Below are positions 1 to 8,363 of a stretch of DNA of 64,000 bases, in pieces. The notes beneath the pieces are model-generated. The model was given only the letters and a program-made list of their open reading frames with translations. It made no database searches and was not told where the DNA came from. A program made the translations under genes and the position numbers. The stretch is taken from positions 417,101-481,100 of the forward strand of contig NZ_BOOP01000004.1 of the NCBI RefSeq assembly GCF_016863295.1, in the 5' to 3' direction. How positions within the stretch are numbered: position 1 is the first letter of the stretch; each line of letters opens with the position of its first letter. Origin of the DNA: Planotetraspora phitsanulokensis. Its GTDB lineage: Bacteria > Actinomycetota > Actinomycetes > Streptosporangiales > Streptosporangiaceae.

Positions 1-1797
1 GCGTGCGACGTGGCTGGGAAGTTCGCCGTCGGGCCAGAACGTGTCCCAGGGCAGTCCGTATTCGTAGGCGTAGGCGTGGGACCAGCGGTTCACCGTGATG
101 CCCTCGATGTCGCGGGCCGGGTCGAAGCCGCCGTTCCCGAGGGCGCGTCCGAGCTGGTCGCGGATCGCCCGCTCCATGTCCTGGAACGACGTGGCCAGCA
201 GCTCCCGCCGGCCGGCCTGTCCCTGCTCCCGCGGCGGCAACCCGGGCTTGCACATCGTCTTGGCGAGGTGCAGGATCGCCGGTTCACGCGGGTCGTCCGG
301 GAATCTGTAGTCGCCCATGCTGACCGGGAAGTCCAGGCCCGCGCTCCCCCAGTACATCGTCGGGTACCGGACGCTGGAGATCTTGAGCCGGTCGAACGCC
401 GTCCAGTCGCGGACCTGCACGTTGGTGTAGACGAGCGAGAGCTTGCCCGCGTACTGCAGCGCCGCACGCTGCTCGGCGGAGATCTCCTCGGTCAGGTACG
501 GGATCATCTGGTTGTTGCAGGCCAGCACCACATGGCGGGCGTGGACCGTGCGCAGGTCGCCGGACTGGACGTACGCGATCTCGACCCGCCGGGCGTGGTC
601 GACGTGCCTGACGCGGACGGCCGGCGCGCTGAGGCGGATCCGGACCCGGTTGCCCTTCCGGTCGAGCCGGTCGTAGTGCAGCAGGCTGGTCGTGATGGTC
701 TCCATGCCGCGCCCCGGCAGCGCGTCGGGAATGAGCTTGCGGACCAGCGCGCGTGCGACGCCGCCGTTGCCCTCGGGGAAGTGGTAGATGTAGTCGTCCT
801 CCGAGGTCCACAACTTCTGACCGGTCGGCGCGAGCCGCCGGTCCGGCTGGTCCCAGTCGAGCCCGAGGCCGTCGAAGCCGGCGAACTCGATGGAGGCGTC
901 GAGGGCTCCGACCGCGTCCGCGCCGTAGCCCCAGTTCCCGTTGGGCGTGGTCTGCAGGAACCTGACGGCGTCCGGGTGCGCCCTGACGTGCTCGGTCAGG
1001 TACTCCCGATAGGTGATCCGGGCGAGCCGGTCCTTCTTCTCCTTGTCGGTGAGCCCGGCCATCCAGTCTTCGGGCGCGTCGTAGATCTTGCTCAGGTCGC
1101 TCTTGGCCCGGTCCGCCATGGGCGCGTTCCTGAGGATCTCGGCGTACTCCGTGCCGGGCCGGTAGGCCACGAAATGGTCGCGTCCCCACGACTCCTTGTC
1201 GAAGTACAGGGCCCTGCCGAGCCCGTGCCTGGCGTCGAAGCCGGAGTCGAAGTACTTCTTGAAGCGCTTGACCTCGATCCCGACGTCCTCGATGAGCGAG
1301 CGGGCCTCGCGGCTGAAGGTCGAAGGGGACTCCAGCGACTGCGAGCCGCCGTACCCGACGAGTAATCGCCCGTGTGCGCGGAACTCGTTCCTGCGCGCGT
1401 GACCGCCGACGTCGTCGAGCGCGTCGAGGATCAGGATGCGGGCGTCCCGGTCGAACTCCCGCTGGTAGAAACGGGCCGCCGACAGTCCGCTGATGCCGCC
1501 GCCCACCACCACCAGGTCGTACTCCTCGCCGGTACGGCGCGGCTCGCCCGCGTCCCTCCAGAACGTGCCGTCGCGGAGCCTGTGCGGCACGGTCATGGAG
1601 TCGTTCGTGTAGCCCCGCATCCCCTGAAGCGCCGGCGGATACGCGTCCCCCGCCTTCCGTCCGGTGTCGGCCGCGGCGGCGCCTGTGCCGAGACCACCCA
1701 GTGCGACCGCCCCCACCGCGACCGCGACTCCGTCGATGAAGTCGCGGCGGCTGATCGGGCGCCGCATGCCCAGTTCGTCGTCGGATCGTTCGGGCAT
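1..1797 (-). CDS. Tat-exported FAD oxidoreductase, spermidine-dehydrogenase (SpdH)-like; 3' end cut by window edge
   Basis: The frame is open from the ATG at 1797 to base 1 (599 codons), so the C-terminus is missing. The N-terminus carries a twin-arginine motif (SRRDFIDGV) and an Ala-rich hydrophobic stretch, then a Rossmann FAD-binding motif (DLVVVGGGISGLSAA, near residue 85). It aligns along its length with the protein at 2864-4777: both have DDELGM before the Tat motif, and both have ITVNRWSHAYAYEY or a close match near the C-terminus. This layout matches the SpdH-type FAD-dependent amine dehydrogenases exported by the Tat system. The substrate (spermidine or another amine) is inferred from family only. 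AGGTGG lies just upstream of the ATG. The gene is divergent from the TetR gene, with an inverted repeat between them. Confidence 0.7.
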   Translation of the reverse strand, partial: MPERSDDELGMRRPISRRDFIDGVAVAVGAVALGGLGTGAAAADTGRKAGDAYPPALQGMRGYTNDSMTVPHRLRDGTFWRDAGEPRRTGEEYDLVVVGGGISGLSAARFYQREFDRDARILILDALDDVGGHARRNEFRAHGRLLVGYGGSQSLESPSTFSREARSLIEDVGIEVKRFKKYFDSGFDARHGLGRALYFDKESWGRDHFVAYRPGTEYAEILRNAPMADRAKSDLSKIYDAPEDWMAGLTDKEKKDRLARITYREYLTEHVRAHPDAVRFLQTTPNGNWGYGADAVGALDASIEFAGFDGLGLDWDQPDRRLAPTGQKLWTSEDDYIYHFPEGNGGVARALVRKLIPDALPGRGMETITTSLLHYDRLDRKGNRVRIRLSAPAVRVRHVDHARRVEIAYVQSGDLRTVHARHVVLACNNQMIPYLTEEISAEQRAALQYAGKLSLVYTNVQVRDWTAFDRLKISSVRYPTMYWGSAGLDFPVSMGDYRFPDDPREPAILHLAKTMCKPGLPPREQGQAGRRELLATSFQDMERAIRDQLGRALGNGGFDPARDIEGITVNRWSHAYAYEYGLPWDTFWPDGELPSHVAR

Positions 1798-1805
1798 GAT
1801 CCACC

Positions 1806-1834
1806 TCATTTCTTTAGCGATGATAGAGAAATGA
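1806..1834. promoter_or_regulatory. Inverted repeat, probable TetR operator
   Basis: Perfect 8-bp arms TCATTTCT (1806-1813) and AGAAATGA (1827-1834) are centred on 1820, with further partial symmetry inside. The site lies between the divergent oxidoreductase and TetR genes and overlaps the region where both promoters should be. Autoregulation plus control of the oxidoreductase is inferred. Confidence 0.6.
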
Positions 1835-1841
1835 GGGCCGC

Positions 1842-1854
1842 GATAATAGACCCA
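1842..1854 (+). promoter_or_regulatory. -10 element for a leaderless TetR transcript
   Basis: GATAAT at 1842-1847 is close to TATAAT and ends 6 nt before the ATG at 1854, where the transcript start would be expected. No ribosome-binding purine run precedes the ATG. The operator at 1806-1834 covers the -35 region. Confidence 0.45.
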
Positions 1855-2516
1855 TGCCACGGCCCAATCACTCGGAGCGGACACGCGCCCAGATCGTCGA
1901 GGCCGCGGTCGCCCTGCTCGACGCGGAGGGGCTCGAGGCGCTGTCCACCCGCAGGCTCGCGGCCGAGCTCGGGGTCCGCGGGCCGACCCTGTACCACTAC
2001 TTCGCCGACAAGAACTCCCTGCTCGAGGCGGTCAGGGATCGGATCGCGGCGGAGATCTGGACGGGCGTGGAGTCCCGGCTGGCCGACATCGAGTCCGGAG
2101 ACTGGGAGCGGGTTCTGCGCGGCTACGTCGACGGCGCCCTCAGCGCGATGGCGCGGCACCCCAGGGCCATCGGCCTGATGGCCCTCGGCGCCGCCACCAG
2201 GCAGTCGACACTGCGGGGCTACGAGACGATGCTCACGCGCCTGACCGAATGCGGCTGGCCGCTCGGGCTCGCCTGGCAGATCTTCCTCGCCGCCGAGAAC
2301 CTGATGCTGAGCGCCGCACTCGAAGCGGGTCAGCCCGCTTTCGCGCCGTCATCCGAACAGACGGCGGAACTGCCCCTGCTGCGGGCCCTCGCGGGCGAGC
2401 TCGCGGCGGATCCGTCGCTCGACGACGGGTACGAGACGGGGCTCGACGCGCTGATCGCGGGCATCGGCGTCACCCTCGGCGCGTACCGGAACCCGGACGT
2501 CCGGTCGCCGCACTGA
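1854..2516 (+). CDS. TetR/AcrR-family transcriptional regulator
   Basis: 220 residues. The N-terminal helix-turn-helix (residues about 10-55) is typical of TetR: ALSTRRLAAELGVRGPTLYHYFADKNSLLEAV. The remainder is helical and resembles the TetR-type C-terminal ligand domain (AMARHPRAIGLMALGA). It sits between two SpdH-like oxidoreductase genes: divergent from the first and 348 bp upstream of the second. The nearby inverted repeat suggests it represses itself and at least the divergent gene. The ligand is unknown; an amine is a guess from context. Confidence 0.85.
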   Translation: MPRPNHSERTRAQIVEAAVALLDAEGLEALSTRRLAAELGVRGPTLYHYFADKNSLLEAVRDRIAAEIWTGVESRLADIESGDWERVLRGYVDGALSAMARHPRAIGLMALGAATRQSTLRGYETMLTRLTECGWPLGLAWQIFLAAENLMLSAALEAGQPAFAPSSEQTAELPLLRALAGELAADPSLDDGYETGLDALIAGIGVTLGAYRNPDVRSPH

Positions 2517-2527
2517 GCCCTCACGAA

Positions 2528-2584
2528 CCCTTCGCTCCCTTCGCTCCCTTCGCTCCCTTCGCTCCCTTCGCTCCCTTCGCTCCC
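2528..2584. repeat. 9-bp tandem repeat (CCCTTCGCT), about 6.3 copies
   Basis: Six perfect head-to-tail copies of CCCTTCGCT plus a partial copy start 12 bp after the TetR stop codon. All reading frames through it are low complexity; no gene is called here. Confidence 0.95.
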
Positions 2585-2591
2585 TAGGCTT

Positions 2592-2689
2592 CCTCGCGAA
2601 CCCTTCGCGCACGCGCGCGTACCTCGCGAACCACCTCTTCCTCCGAATCACCCCTCCCTCGCGAACCCTTCGCGCCCGCGCGCGTACCT
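2592..2689. repeat. 33-bp direct repeat pair in the 2517-2863 intergenic region
   Basis: Bases 2592-2624 and 2657-2689 are the same 33-bp sequence (starting CCTCGCGAACCC) with one mismatch, at 2611 versus 2676. The unit contains alternating CGCGCGCG. With the adjacent 9-bp array, it fills the first half of the 347-bp gap between the TetR gene and the second oxidoreductase. Confidence 0.9.
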
Positions 2690-2748
2690 TGCACCTCAGA
2701 AATGGTCAAGGCACGCATCACCCTGGTTATCCGTCGTTCTCAGAGCTT

Positions 2749-2764
2749 CGAAATACGGATTTCG
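2749..2764. promoter_or_regulatory. Inverted repeat upstream of the second oxidoreductase promoter
   Basis: CGAAAT (2749-2754) and ATTTCG (2759-2764) flank ACGG. The site lies about 30 bp upstream of the -35 at 2795 in a locally AT-richer stretch. It could bind a regulator; its sequence differs from the operator at 1806-1834. Confidence 0.35.
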
Positions 2765-2794
2765 TCGTCATTTCCGGATATCTCGAAAGATTCA

Positions 2795-2823
2795 TTGACT
2801 GGCCCGTTATGTGCTTCTAGCGT
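2795..2823 (+). promoter_or_regulatory. Sigma-70-type promoter for the oxidoreductase at 2864
   Basis: TTGACT (2795-2800), a 17-bp spacer and TAGCGT (2818-2823) form a good vegetative promoter. The predicted start near 2830 gives a leader of about 34 nt, which supports translation starting at 2864 and rules out an upstream start at 2702. Confidence 0.55.
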
Positions 2824-2863
2824 CCGCAGCATCCGTCGATCACCACGACATGACGAGGTGCAC

Positions 2864-4777
2864 GTGGCCAGGTTCACCGACGACGAGTTGGGCATGAAGC
2901 GGGGAATCACCCGGCGGGACCTTCTGAACGGAATGCTGGTGGGCGGCGGCGCCGCCGCGCTGAGCGCGGCGCTGCCGGGCGGCGCCGCGCACGCGTCCAC
3001 CGGGCACGGCGGCGGCTCCCCGTATCCGCCGACCAGCAACGGCGTCGTCGGCCAGACGGACGCGGCCCGGACGGTCGGCCACGATGTCACCTTCGGCGGC
3101 GCCGACCCCGGACCTGCTCGTGACCTGCGCGAACACTATGACCTGGTGGTCGTGGGCGGCGGCGTGAGCGGCCTGGCCGCCGCGTATTTCTATCGGAAGG
3201 CCTTCGGCTCCCGCGCCCGCATCCTGGTTCTCGAAGCCCTCGCGGACTTCGGCGGCCACCAGCACCGCAACGAGTTCCAGGTCCGGGGCCGCACGCTGCT
3301 GAGCAACGGCGGCATGGTCAACCTCGACAGCCCCGACACGTGGAACTCCCCCTCACTGAGCCTCATGGACGACCTCGGCATCGACTTCGCGAAACTCGCC
3401 GAGGGCGTCGACACCGGCTACTACACCTCGAAGGGGCTCGGCACCGGCTACTTCTTCCCGGAGGAGGGCTTCGGCGCCGACACCCTGGTCACGCGCGGCG
3501 CGACCGAGCCGCTCAGCACGCTGATCGCCCGGCTGCCGCTGTCGGAGACCGCGCGCGCGGACATCCTCAAGGTGGAGAACACCACGGAGGACTACTTCCC
3601 CGGTCTCAGCGACGCGGAGAAGAAGCAGCGCCTCGCCCGGATCAGCTATGCGGACTACCTGCGCCACCACGTGGGCGTCGGCGAGGAGGCGCTCGTCTTC
3701 TACCAGCGCCGCACGCACGGGCTGTGGGGCACCGGCATCGAGGCCGTCCCCGCCGGAGACTGCTGGGGCACCGGCCTGCCCGGCTTCAGGGGGCTCGCGC
3801 TCGAGCCGACTCCGTACAACGGCATCGGGCGCACCCCCGCGATGTCCCTCACCACGGCCGACGAGGAGCTCTACTACTTCCCCGACGGCGGCGCCACGGT
3901 GTCGAGGCTGCTGGTGTCGCAGCTCGTCCCCGGGGTCTTCTCCGGACGCCAGACGATGGAGAGCGTCATCACGGCCCGGGCCGACTACGGCAGGCTCGAC
4001 AGGGCCGGCTCCGACGTGCGGATCCGGCTCAACGCCATGGCCACCGACGTGCGCCATCGGCGCGGCACCCGCGGGCCGGTCGACGTCGAATACGTCAGCG
4101 GCGGCAAGACGTACCGGGTGAGCGGGTCGCACGTCGTCATGGCCTGCTGGAACAGCGTGGCCTCCTACATCGTCCCCGGGCTCCCGTCCGCCCAGGTCGA
4201 GGCCATGCGTTACGGGGTCAAGGTGCCACTGGTCTACGCCAGGGTCGCCCTCCGCGACTGGCGGGCCTGGGAACGGGCCGGCATCTCGCGGATCACGCCG
4301 TACGGCACGTTCTGGGACAGCTGCTCCCTCGCCACGACCACCCACCAGGGCGGATACGCGTCGGCCCGCGAATCGGACGAGCCGATCGTCGTCACGCTCT
4401 CCAAGACGCCGAACCAACCCGGCCTGCCGATCACCCGGGACCAGCACAGGGCCGGGCGCCGGCTGTTGCTCGAGACGTCCTTCAGCGACTTCGAACGCGA
4501 GATCCGCGACCTGATGCAACGCGCTCTCGGACCCAGCGGCTTCCGCGCCTCCAGGGACATCATGGCGATCACCGTGAACCGCTGGTCGCACGGGTACGCG
4601 TACGAGTACAACTCCATCGCCGACCCGGTGATCTTCAAGCCGGTCGCCGAGCAGCCGTTCGTCCTCGCTCGCCGGCCGTTCGGGAACATCACCATCGCGA
4701 ACTCCGACGCCGGGGCCTTCGGCTACACGCACGCCGCCGTCGACGAGGCCTTCCGGGCGGTGAAGGAGCTCACCTGA
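2864..4777 (+). CDS. Tat-exported FAD oxidoreductase, spermidine-dehydrogenase (SpdH)-like
   Basis: 637 residues from a GTG start. That start gives the same N-terminus as the paralogue at the left edge (RFTDDELGM, then Tat motif ITRRDLLNG) and follows a GACGAGG ribosome site. The start lies downstream of the promoter at 2795-2823. After the Tat signal comes a FAD-binding motif (YDLVVVGGGVSGLAAA, near residue 95), then the ADFGGHQHRNEF motif and a conserved C-terminal block ending in GAFGYTHAAVDEA. This is the pattern of periplasmic or secreted SpdH-type amine dehydrogenases. Having two paralogues on either side of one TetR gene suggests coordinated control. The substrate is not determinable from sequence. 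Confidence 0.75.
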   Translation: MARFTDDELGMKRGITRRDLLNGMLVGGGAAALSAALPGGAAHASTGHGGGSPYPPTSNGVVGQTDAARTVGHDVTFGGADPGPARDLREHYDLVVVGGGVSGLAAAYFYRKAFGSRARILVLEALADFGGHQHRNEFQVRGRTLLSNGGMVNLDSPDTWNSPSLSLMDDLGIDFAKLAEGVDTGYYTSKGLGTGYFFPEEGFGADTLVTRGATEPLSTLIARLPLSETARADILKVENTTEDYFPGLSDAEKKQRLARISYADYLRHHVGVGEEALVFYQRRTHGLWGTGIEAVPAGDCWGTGLPGFRGLALEPTPYNGIGRTPAMSLTTADEELYYFPDGGATVSRLLVSQLVPGVFSGRQTMESVITARADYGRLDRAGSDVRIRLNAMATDVRHRRGTRGPVDVEYVSGGKTYRVSGSHVVMACWNSVASYIVPGLPSAQVEAMRYGVKVPLVYARVALRDWRAWERAGISRITPYGTFWDSCSLATTTHQGGYASARESDEPIVVTLSKTPNQPGLPITRDQHRAGRRLLLETSFSDFEREIRDLMQRALGPSGFRASRDIMAITVNRWSHGYAYEYNSIADPVIFKPVAEQPFVLARRPFGNITIANSDAGAFGYTHAAVDEAFRAVKELT

Positions 4778-4798
4778 TCGGACCCCCGGACGAACGCT

Positions 4799-4824
4799 CC
4801 CGCCCGGAATCCCCGCCGGGCGGG
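4799..4824 (+). terminator. GC-rich hairpin after the oxidoreductase
   Basis: A perfect 9-bp stem, CCCGCCCGG (4799-4807) and CCGGGCGGG (4816-4824), with an 8-nt loop starts 21 bp after the stop. No U-run follows, as is usual for actinobacterial terminators. Confidence 0.5.
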
Positions 4825-4916
4825 ACACAGGTCTCTGTCTCCGGGATCACCTTCGTTGCCACGATGCTCCTGCGCCGGCTGATCGCCGGCACGAGGACTC
4901 ATGAAGGGAGTGCGTC

Positions 4917-5609
4917 GTGGTTTCGTCGAGGTGGCGCGTCGCGGCGGGGATCGCCTGCTTGCTGGTGGGGTCGATCGGGCAGCTCGCCCAGTATCTGGTG
5001 ACGCCGGTTCTGGGCGGCGACGCCGGCGCCGCCGACCAGGTCCGCGAGGTCGCCGCGCACCTGCCGGAGATGCGGCTGGTGTTGTGGTTGGACCTGGCCG
5101 TCCTCCTGGTGGTCCCCGCCGTCCTGTACGTCTCGGCGGTCGCGGGCAGGTCTCGGCTCGCCGCCGCCGGAACGGTGCTGGCGTTCCTGACATCACTCGG
5201 CGCGATCGTCCTGGTGGCGACCGACGCTCTCTACTACGAGGCCGCTCTGCAGGCCGACCAGGCCGGGAGCATCGCCCTGGTCTCGGCGTACCAGGCGAAC
5301 GGGCTGGTCAGCGGCCTGCTCGCGGCCTATCTGCTTGGTCACGCGGTCGGGTTCATCCTGCTGGGCATCGCGCTCGCCCGCACCCGTGCCGTACCGGTGT
5401 GGGCGGGGGTGGCGTTGTGCGCGTCGCCTGTTGCGGAGATCGCGGGATACGCCTCCGGGACGTCCGCGCTGGCGGCCGCCGGCTACGCCCTGCTGGTGGT
5501 GGCGTTCGGCGCGTGCGCGGTGTCGCTGGCCCGTAAGGGTCTCCCCACGGCGGGTTCGCCCGCGCCGGCGGAGGGGCCGGTCGCGTCGGCTCCCCTCACC
5601 GCGTCCTGA
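4917..5609 (+). CDS. Six-helix membrane protein, DUF4386-like
   Basis: 230 residues from a GTG preceded by GAAGGGAG at good spacing. Hydrophobic segments fall at about 7-27, 60-77, 83-103, 133-155, 162-180 and 185-205. The motif DQVREVAAHLPEMRLVLWLDL after the first helix resembles the DUF4386 family (there, a 'GDA..T..NI..s...fr.giv.dL' block). The family has no firm function. It ends 40 bp before the histidine kinase, in the same direction, so it may be co-transcribed and may be a membrane partner of that system; this is inference. Confidence 0.55.
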   Translation: MVSSRWRVAAGIACLLVGSIGQLAQYLVTPVLGGDAGAADQVREVAAHLPEMRLVLWLDLAVLLVVPAVLYVSAVAGRSRLAAAGTVLAFLTSLGAIVLVATDALYYEAALQADQAGSIALVSAYQANGLVSGLLAAYLLGHAVGFILLGIALARTRAVPVWAGVALCASPVAEIAGYASGTSALAAAGYALLVVAFGACAVSLARKGLPTAGSPAPAEGPVASAPLTAS

Positions 5610-5649
5610 AGATGCGCGAACGCGCCGCGCGACGTATGAATGGGTCGCG

Positions 5650-7638
5650 ATGAACCGATCAAGACTGCTCGTAGCAGTCACGCGTACCGCCGTCGCCCTG
5701 GCCGGTCTCCTGGCTGTGGCGGCGGTGGCCGTCGCGCTGATCTACCGGCGGGAGGCGATGGACCTGGTGCTCGCGGCCGTCGCCGTGGGCTTCCTGTCCG
5801 TGCCGATCGTGGGCGGCGCGGCGGCGCGGGCGGAGCCGCGCAACGCCGTCGGCTGGATCCTGCTGGCCGCCGGGATCGCGATGCCGCTGGTGATCGGGGC
5901 GTACCTGTACTCGCAGGCGGCGTTCGTGCGCGGCGTCCCGCTGGCCGGCGCACGGCTGGCGGGCTGGCTCGACGGCTGGCCCTGGGTGTTCGCCCTGGCG
6001 GTCGTGCCGACCTTCGGCCTCCTGTTGTTCCCGGACGGCCGCCTGCCCTCCCGCCGCTGGCGCCCGGTGTTGTGGGCCTGCTCCGCGGTCGTCGGAGCGC
6101 AACTGGCCTCGACGCTCTTCGGGCCGGGGCTGCTCGACTACCCCGAGCAGGACAACCCGACGGGACTGCCGGGACCCGCCGGCGCCTTCGCGCAGGGCCT
6201 GGGCGGCACGATCATCCTGATCGCGCCGCTCGCCACGGCGGCCGCGCTGTCGGTCCATCTACGGAGGCGCAGGGCCGCCCGAACCGCCCACGCCGACGCT
6301 CTGGCCCTCGTCACACCGGCCGCCTGGCTGATCGCCGCATCATGGTGGAGTTGCATCGCCATCAGCGTCGCCGGCGACGACAGCATCAACGCCTTGCCGT
6401 ACGAAGCGGTCGCCATGGTGAGCCTCGCAGTGACCGCGTGGATCGCCATCCGGCGGTACGGGCTGTTCGACGCCCGTCTGGTCATCAGCAGAGCCCTGGT
6501 GTACGGCACGCTGACCGCGGCCGTGATCGCCGTGTATCTCGCGGTGGCGACCGGTTGGGCGCGGCTCGCGTCGGACACGGTCAGCCACCCGGTGGCCGTC
6601 GCGGTCGCCGTGCTGGTGGCACTGCCCCTGCGCGACCTGCTGCAGCGGGCCGCCAACAGGCTGGTCTACGGCTACCGCGACCGCCCCTACGAGGCACTGG
6701 TACGGCTCGGCCACCGGTTGGAGGACGCCGCGGCCTCCGACGAGGTGCTCCCCGCGGTCGCGCGTACCGTGCGCGAGGTGTTGCGCCTCCCCCGCGTGGC
6801 CGTCGAGATCGGCGACGAGACCGTCGCGGCCGCGGGCCGTTCAGCGGGAACTCTGCCCGAGGAGTTCCCGCTGGTCTTCGCCGGAGAGACCATCGGAACC
6901 CTCATCGCGGAACCACGCGAGGCGGGCGGTCCCTTCACCGCGGAGGAGCGGCGGCTGCTCGCCGGGATCGCCCGCCAGATCGCCGCGGCCGGACACGCCG
7001 TCTCGGTCACCGCTGACCTGCTCCGCTCCCGCGAACGGCTCGTCGCGGCGACCGAAGAGGAACGCCGCCGCCTGCGACGCGACCTCCACGACGGCCTGGG
7101 CCCCGGGCTGGCGGGCATGGTCCTCGGGCTGCAACGCGCGCGCAGGCATCTCACCACGGACCCCGCCGCCGCGACGAGCCAGCTCGACGAGCTCACGAGC
7201 CAGACCCAGCAGGCCGTCGCCGAGGTGCGCCGCCTCGTCTACGGCCTGCGTCCTCCCGCACTGGACGAACTCGGGCTCGTCGGCGCGCTCTACGAACATG
7301 CCCGTGTGCTGGGCGGGATCACGGTGGACGGGCCCGACCCGGTTCCGGCCCTGCCCGCCGCCGTGGAGGTGGCGGCCTATCGGATCGCCCTGGAGGCGAT
7401 GACCAATTCCGCCCGCCACGCCCGCGCCGCCACGTGCACGGTCCTGGTCCACATCGACGGCGCCCTGCACCTGGAGGTCGCCGACGACGGCGCCGGGCTC
7501 CCCGTGGAGTACCGGGCCGGAGTCGGCATCTCGTCCATGCGGGAACGCGCGACGGAGCTCGGCGGCGTCTGCACGATCGAGCGCCGCACCCCCACCGGCA
7601 CCCTGGTCCGTGCCACGATCCCGTTGGAGCCGGAATGA
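5650..7638 (+). CDS. NarL-type sensor histidine kinase with seven or more membrane helices
   Basis: 662 residues from the ATG at 5650. The N-terminal third contains repeated hydrophobic segments, then a GAF-like linker (about 350-450). A HisKA_3 dimerisation motif, ERRRLRRDLHDGLGPGLAG, puts the phospho-accepting His at residue 480. The HATPase domain has the N-box EAMTNSARHA (Asn586), ADDGAGL and GVGISSMRERA. The ATGA overlap with the response regulator makes them a cognate pair. The membrane part has the shape of sensors that detect lipophilic or cell-envelope signals, but the signal is unknown. No strong ribosome site precedes the start. Confidence 0.88.
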   Translation: MNRSRLLVAVTRTAVALAGLLAVAAVAVALIYRREAMDLVLAAVAVGFLSVPIVGGAAARAEPRNAVGWILLAAGIAMPLVIGAYLYSQAAFVRGVPLAGARLAGWLDGWPWVFALAVVPTFGLLLFPDGRLPSRRWRPVLWACSAVVGAQLASTLFGPGLLDYPEQDNPTGLPGPAGAFAQGLGGTIILIAPLATAAALSVHLRRRRAARTAHADALALVTPAAWLIAASWWSCIAISVAGDDSINALPYEAVAMVSLAVTAWIAIRRYGLFDARLVISRALVYGTLTAAVIAVYLAVATGWARLASDTVSHPVAVAVAVLVALPLRDLLQRAANRLVYGYRDRPYEALVRLGHRLEDAAASDEVLPAVARTVREVLRLPRVAVEIGDETVAAAGRSAGTLPEEFPLVFAGETIGTLIAEPREAGGPFTAEERRLLAGIARQIAAAGHAVSVTADLLRSRERLVAATEEERRRLRRDLHDGLGPGLAGMVLGLQRARRHLTTDPAAATSQLDELTSQTQQAVAEVRRLVYGLRPPALDELGLVGALYEHARVLGGITVDGPDPVPALPAAVEVAAYRIALEAMTNSARHARAATCTVLVHIDGALHLEVADDGAGLPVEYRAGVGISSMRERATELGGVCTIERRTPTGTLVRATIPLEPE

Positions 7639-8318
7639 CCGCCGACAAGCCGATTCGCGTCGCGATCGCCGACGACCACCCCATGTTCCGCTCCGGGCTG
7701 CGCACGCTCGTCGAGGAGAGCCCGCACCTCGAATTCGCCGGGGAGGCCCAGGACGGCGAGGAGGCTCTCGCCGTCTGCGCCCGGACCGAGCCCGACGTCA
7801 TCCTCATGGACATCCGGATGCCGGGCACCAGCGGTGTCGAGGCCACACGCCGCATCCTGGCCGGACAGCCCGGGATCGGCGTCCTGATGCTCACCATGCT
7901 GGAGGACGACACGTCCGTCTTCGCCGCCATGCGTGCCGGCGCCCGCGGCTACATCCTCAAGGGCGCGGCACCGGACGAGATCGTCCGCGCCATCACCTCG
8001 GTCGCCGCCGGTGAGGCCATCTTCGGCGCCGCCCTCGCCACGCGCATGGCGCACTTCTTCGCGACACGCCCGCGCGGCGGAGCCCATCCGTTCGCCGCCC
8101 TGTCCTCCCGCGAGCGCGACGTGCTCGACCTCATCGCGGCCGGCCACTCCAACGCCGTCATCGCCGCCCGACTGGCGCTCAGCGAGAAGACGATACGCAA
8201 CAACGTGTCGAGCATCTTCGCCAAGTTGCAGGTGGTGGATCGGCCCACGGCGATCGTCCGGGCGCGAGAGGCGGGACTCGGCACGCCGAACAGCGCACTC
8301 GGCGACACCCCTGTGTGA
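7635..8318 (+). CDS. NarL/FixJ-family response regulator
   Basis: 227 residues, overlapping the kinase stop by 4 nt (ATGA). The receiver domain shows the acidic pocket (IADDHPMFRSGL), the phospho-accepting Asp59 (VILMDIRMPG), Thr in LMLTML and Lys109 (GYILKG). The C-terminal LuxR-type helix-turn-helix (about residues 152-210) carries LSSRERDVLDLIAAGHSNAVIA and LSEKTIRNNVSSIFAKLQV. Translational coupling makes it the partner of the upstream kinase. Its targets are not evident, though the membrane protein at 4917-5609 is an obvious candidate. Confidence 0.92.
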   Translation: MTADKPIRVAIADDHPMFRSGLRTLVEESPHLEFAGEAQDGEEALAVCARTEPDVILMDIRMPGTSGVEATRRILAGQPGIGVLMLTMLEDDTSVFAAMRAGARGYILKGAAPDEIVRAITSVAAGEAIFGAALATRMAHFFATRPRGGAHPFAALSSRERDVLDLIAAGHSNAVIAARLALSEKTIRNNVSSIFAKLQVVDRPTAIVRAREAGLGTPNSALGDTPV

Positions 8319-8323
8319 TCTCC

Positions 8324-8339
8324 GGGCGGGGTGCCGCCC
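8324..8339. terminator. Hairpin between convergent response regulator and GH31 genes
   Basis: GGGCGG (8324-8329) and CCGCCC (8334-8339) form a tight stem with a 4-nt loop. It lies 5 bp after the response regulator stop and could serve both converging transcripts. Confidence 0.5.
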
Positions 8340-8363
8340 CTCGGCGGATCGACGGCGTGACCG

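Noticed and set aside
10..1365. Long plus-strand frame over the first oxidoreductase gene
   Set aside because: Antisense shadow with Arg/Val/Pro-biased composition and no domain; typical of GC-rich DNA opposite a real gene.
2702..2863. Upstream extension of the second oxidoreductase from 2702
   Set aside because: The predicted promoter (2795-2823) lies inside it, the extra residues have no match in the paralogue, and the GTG at 2864 has a ribosome site and a homologous N-terminus.
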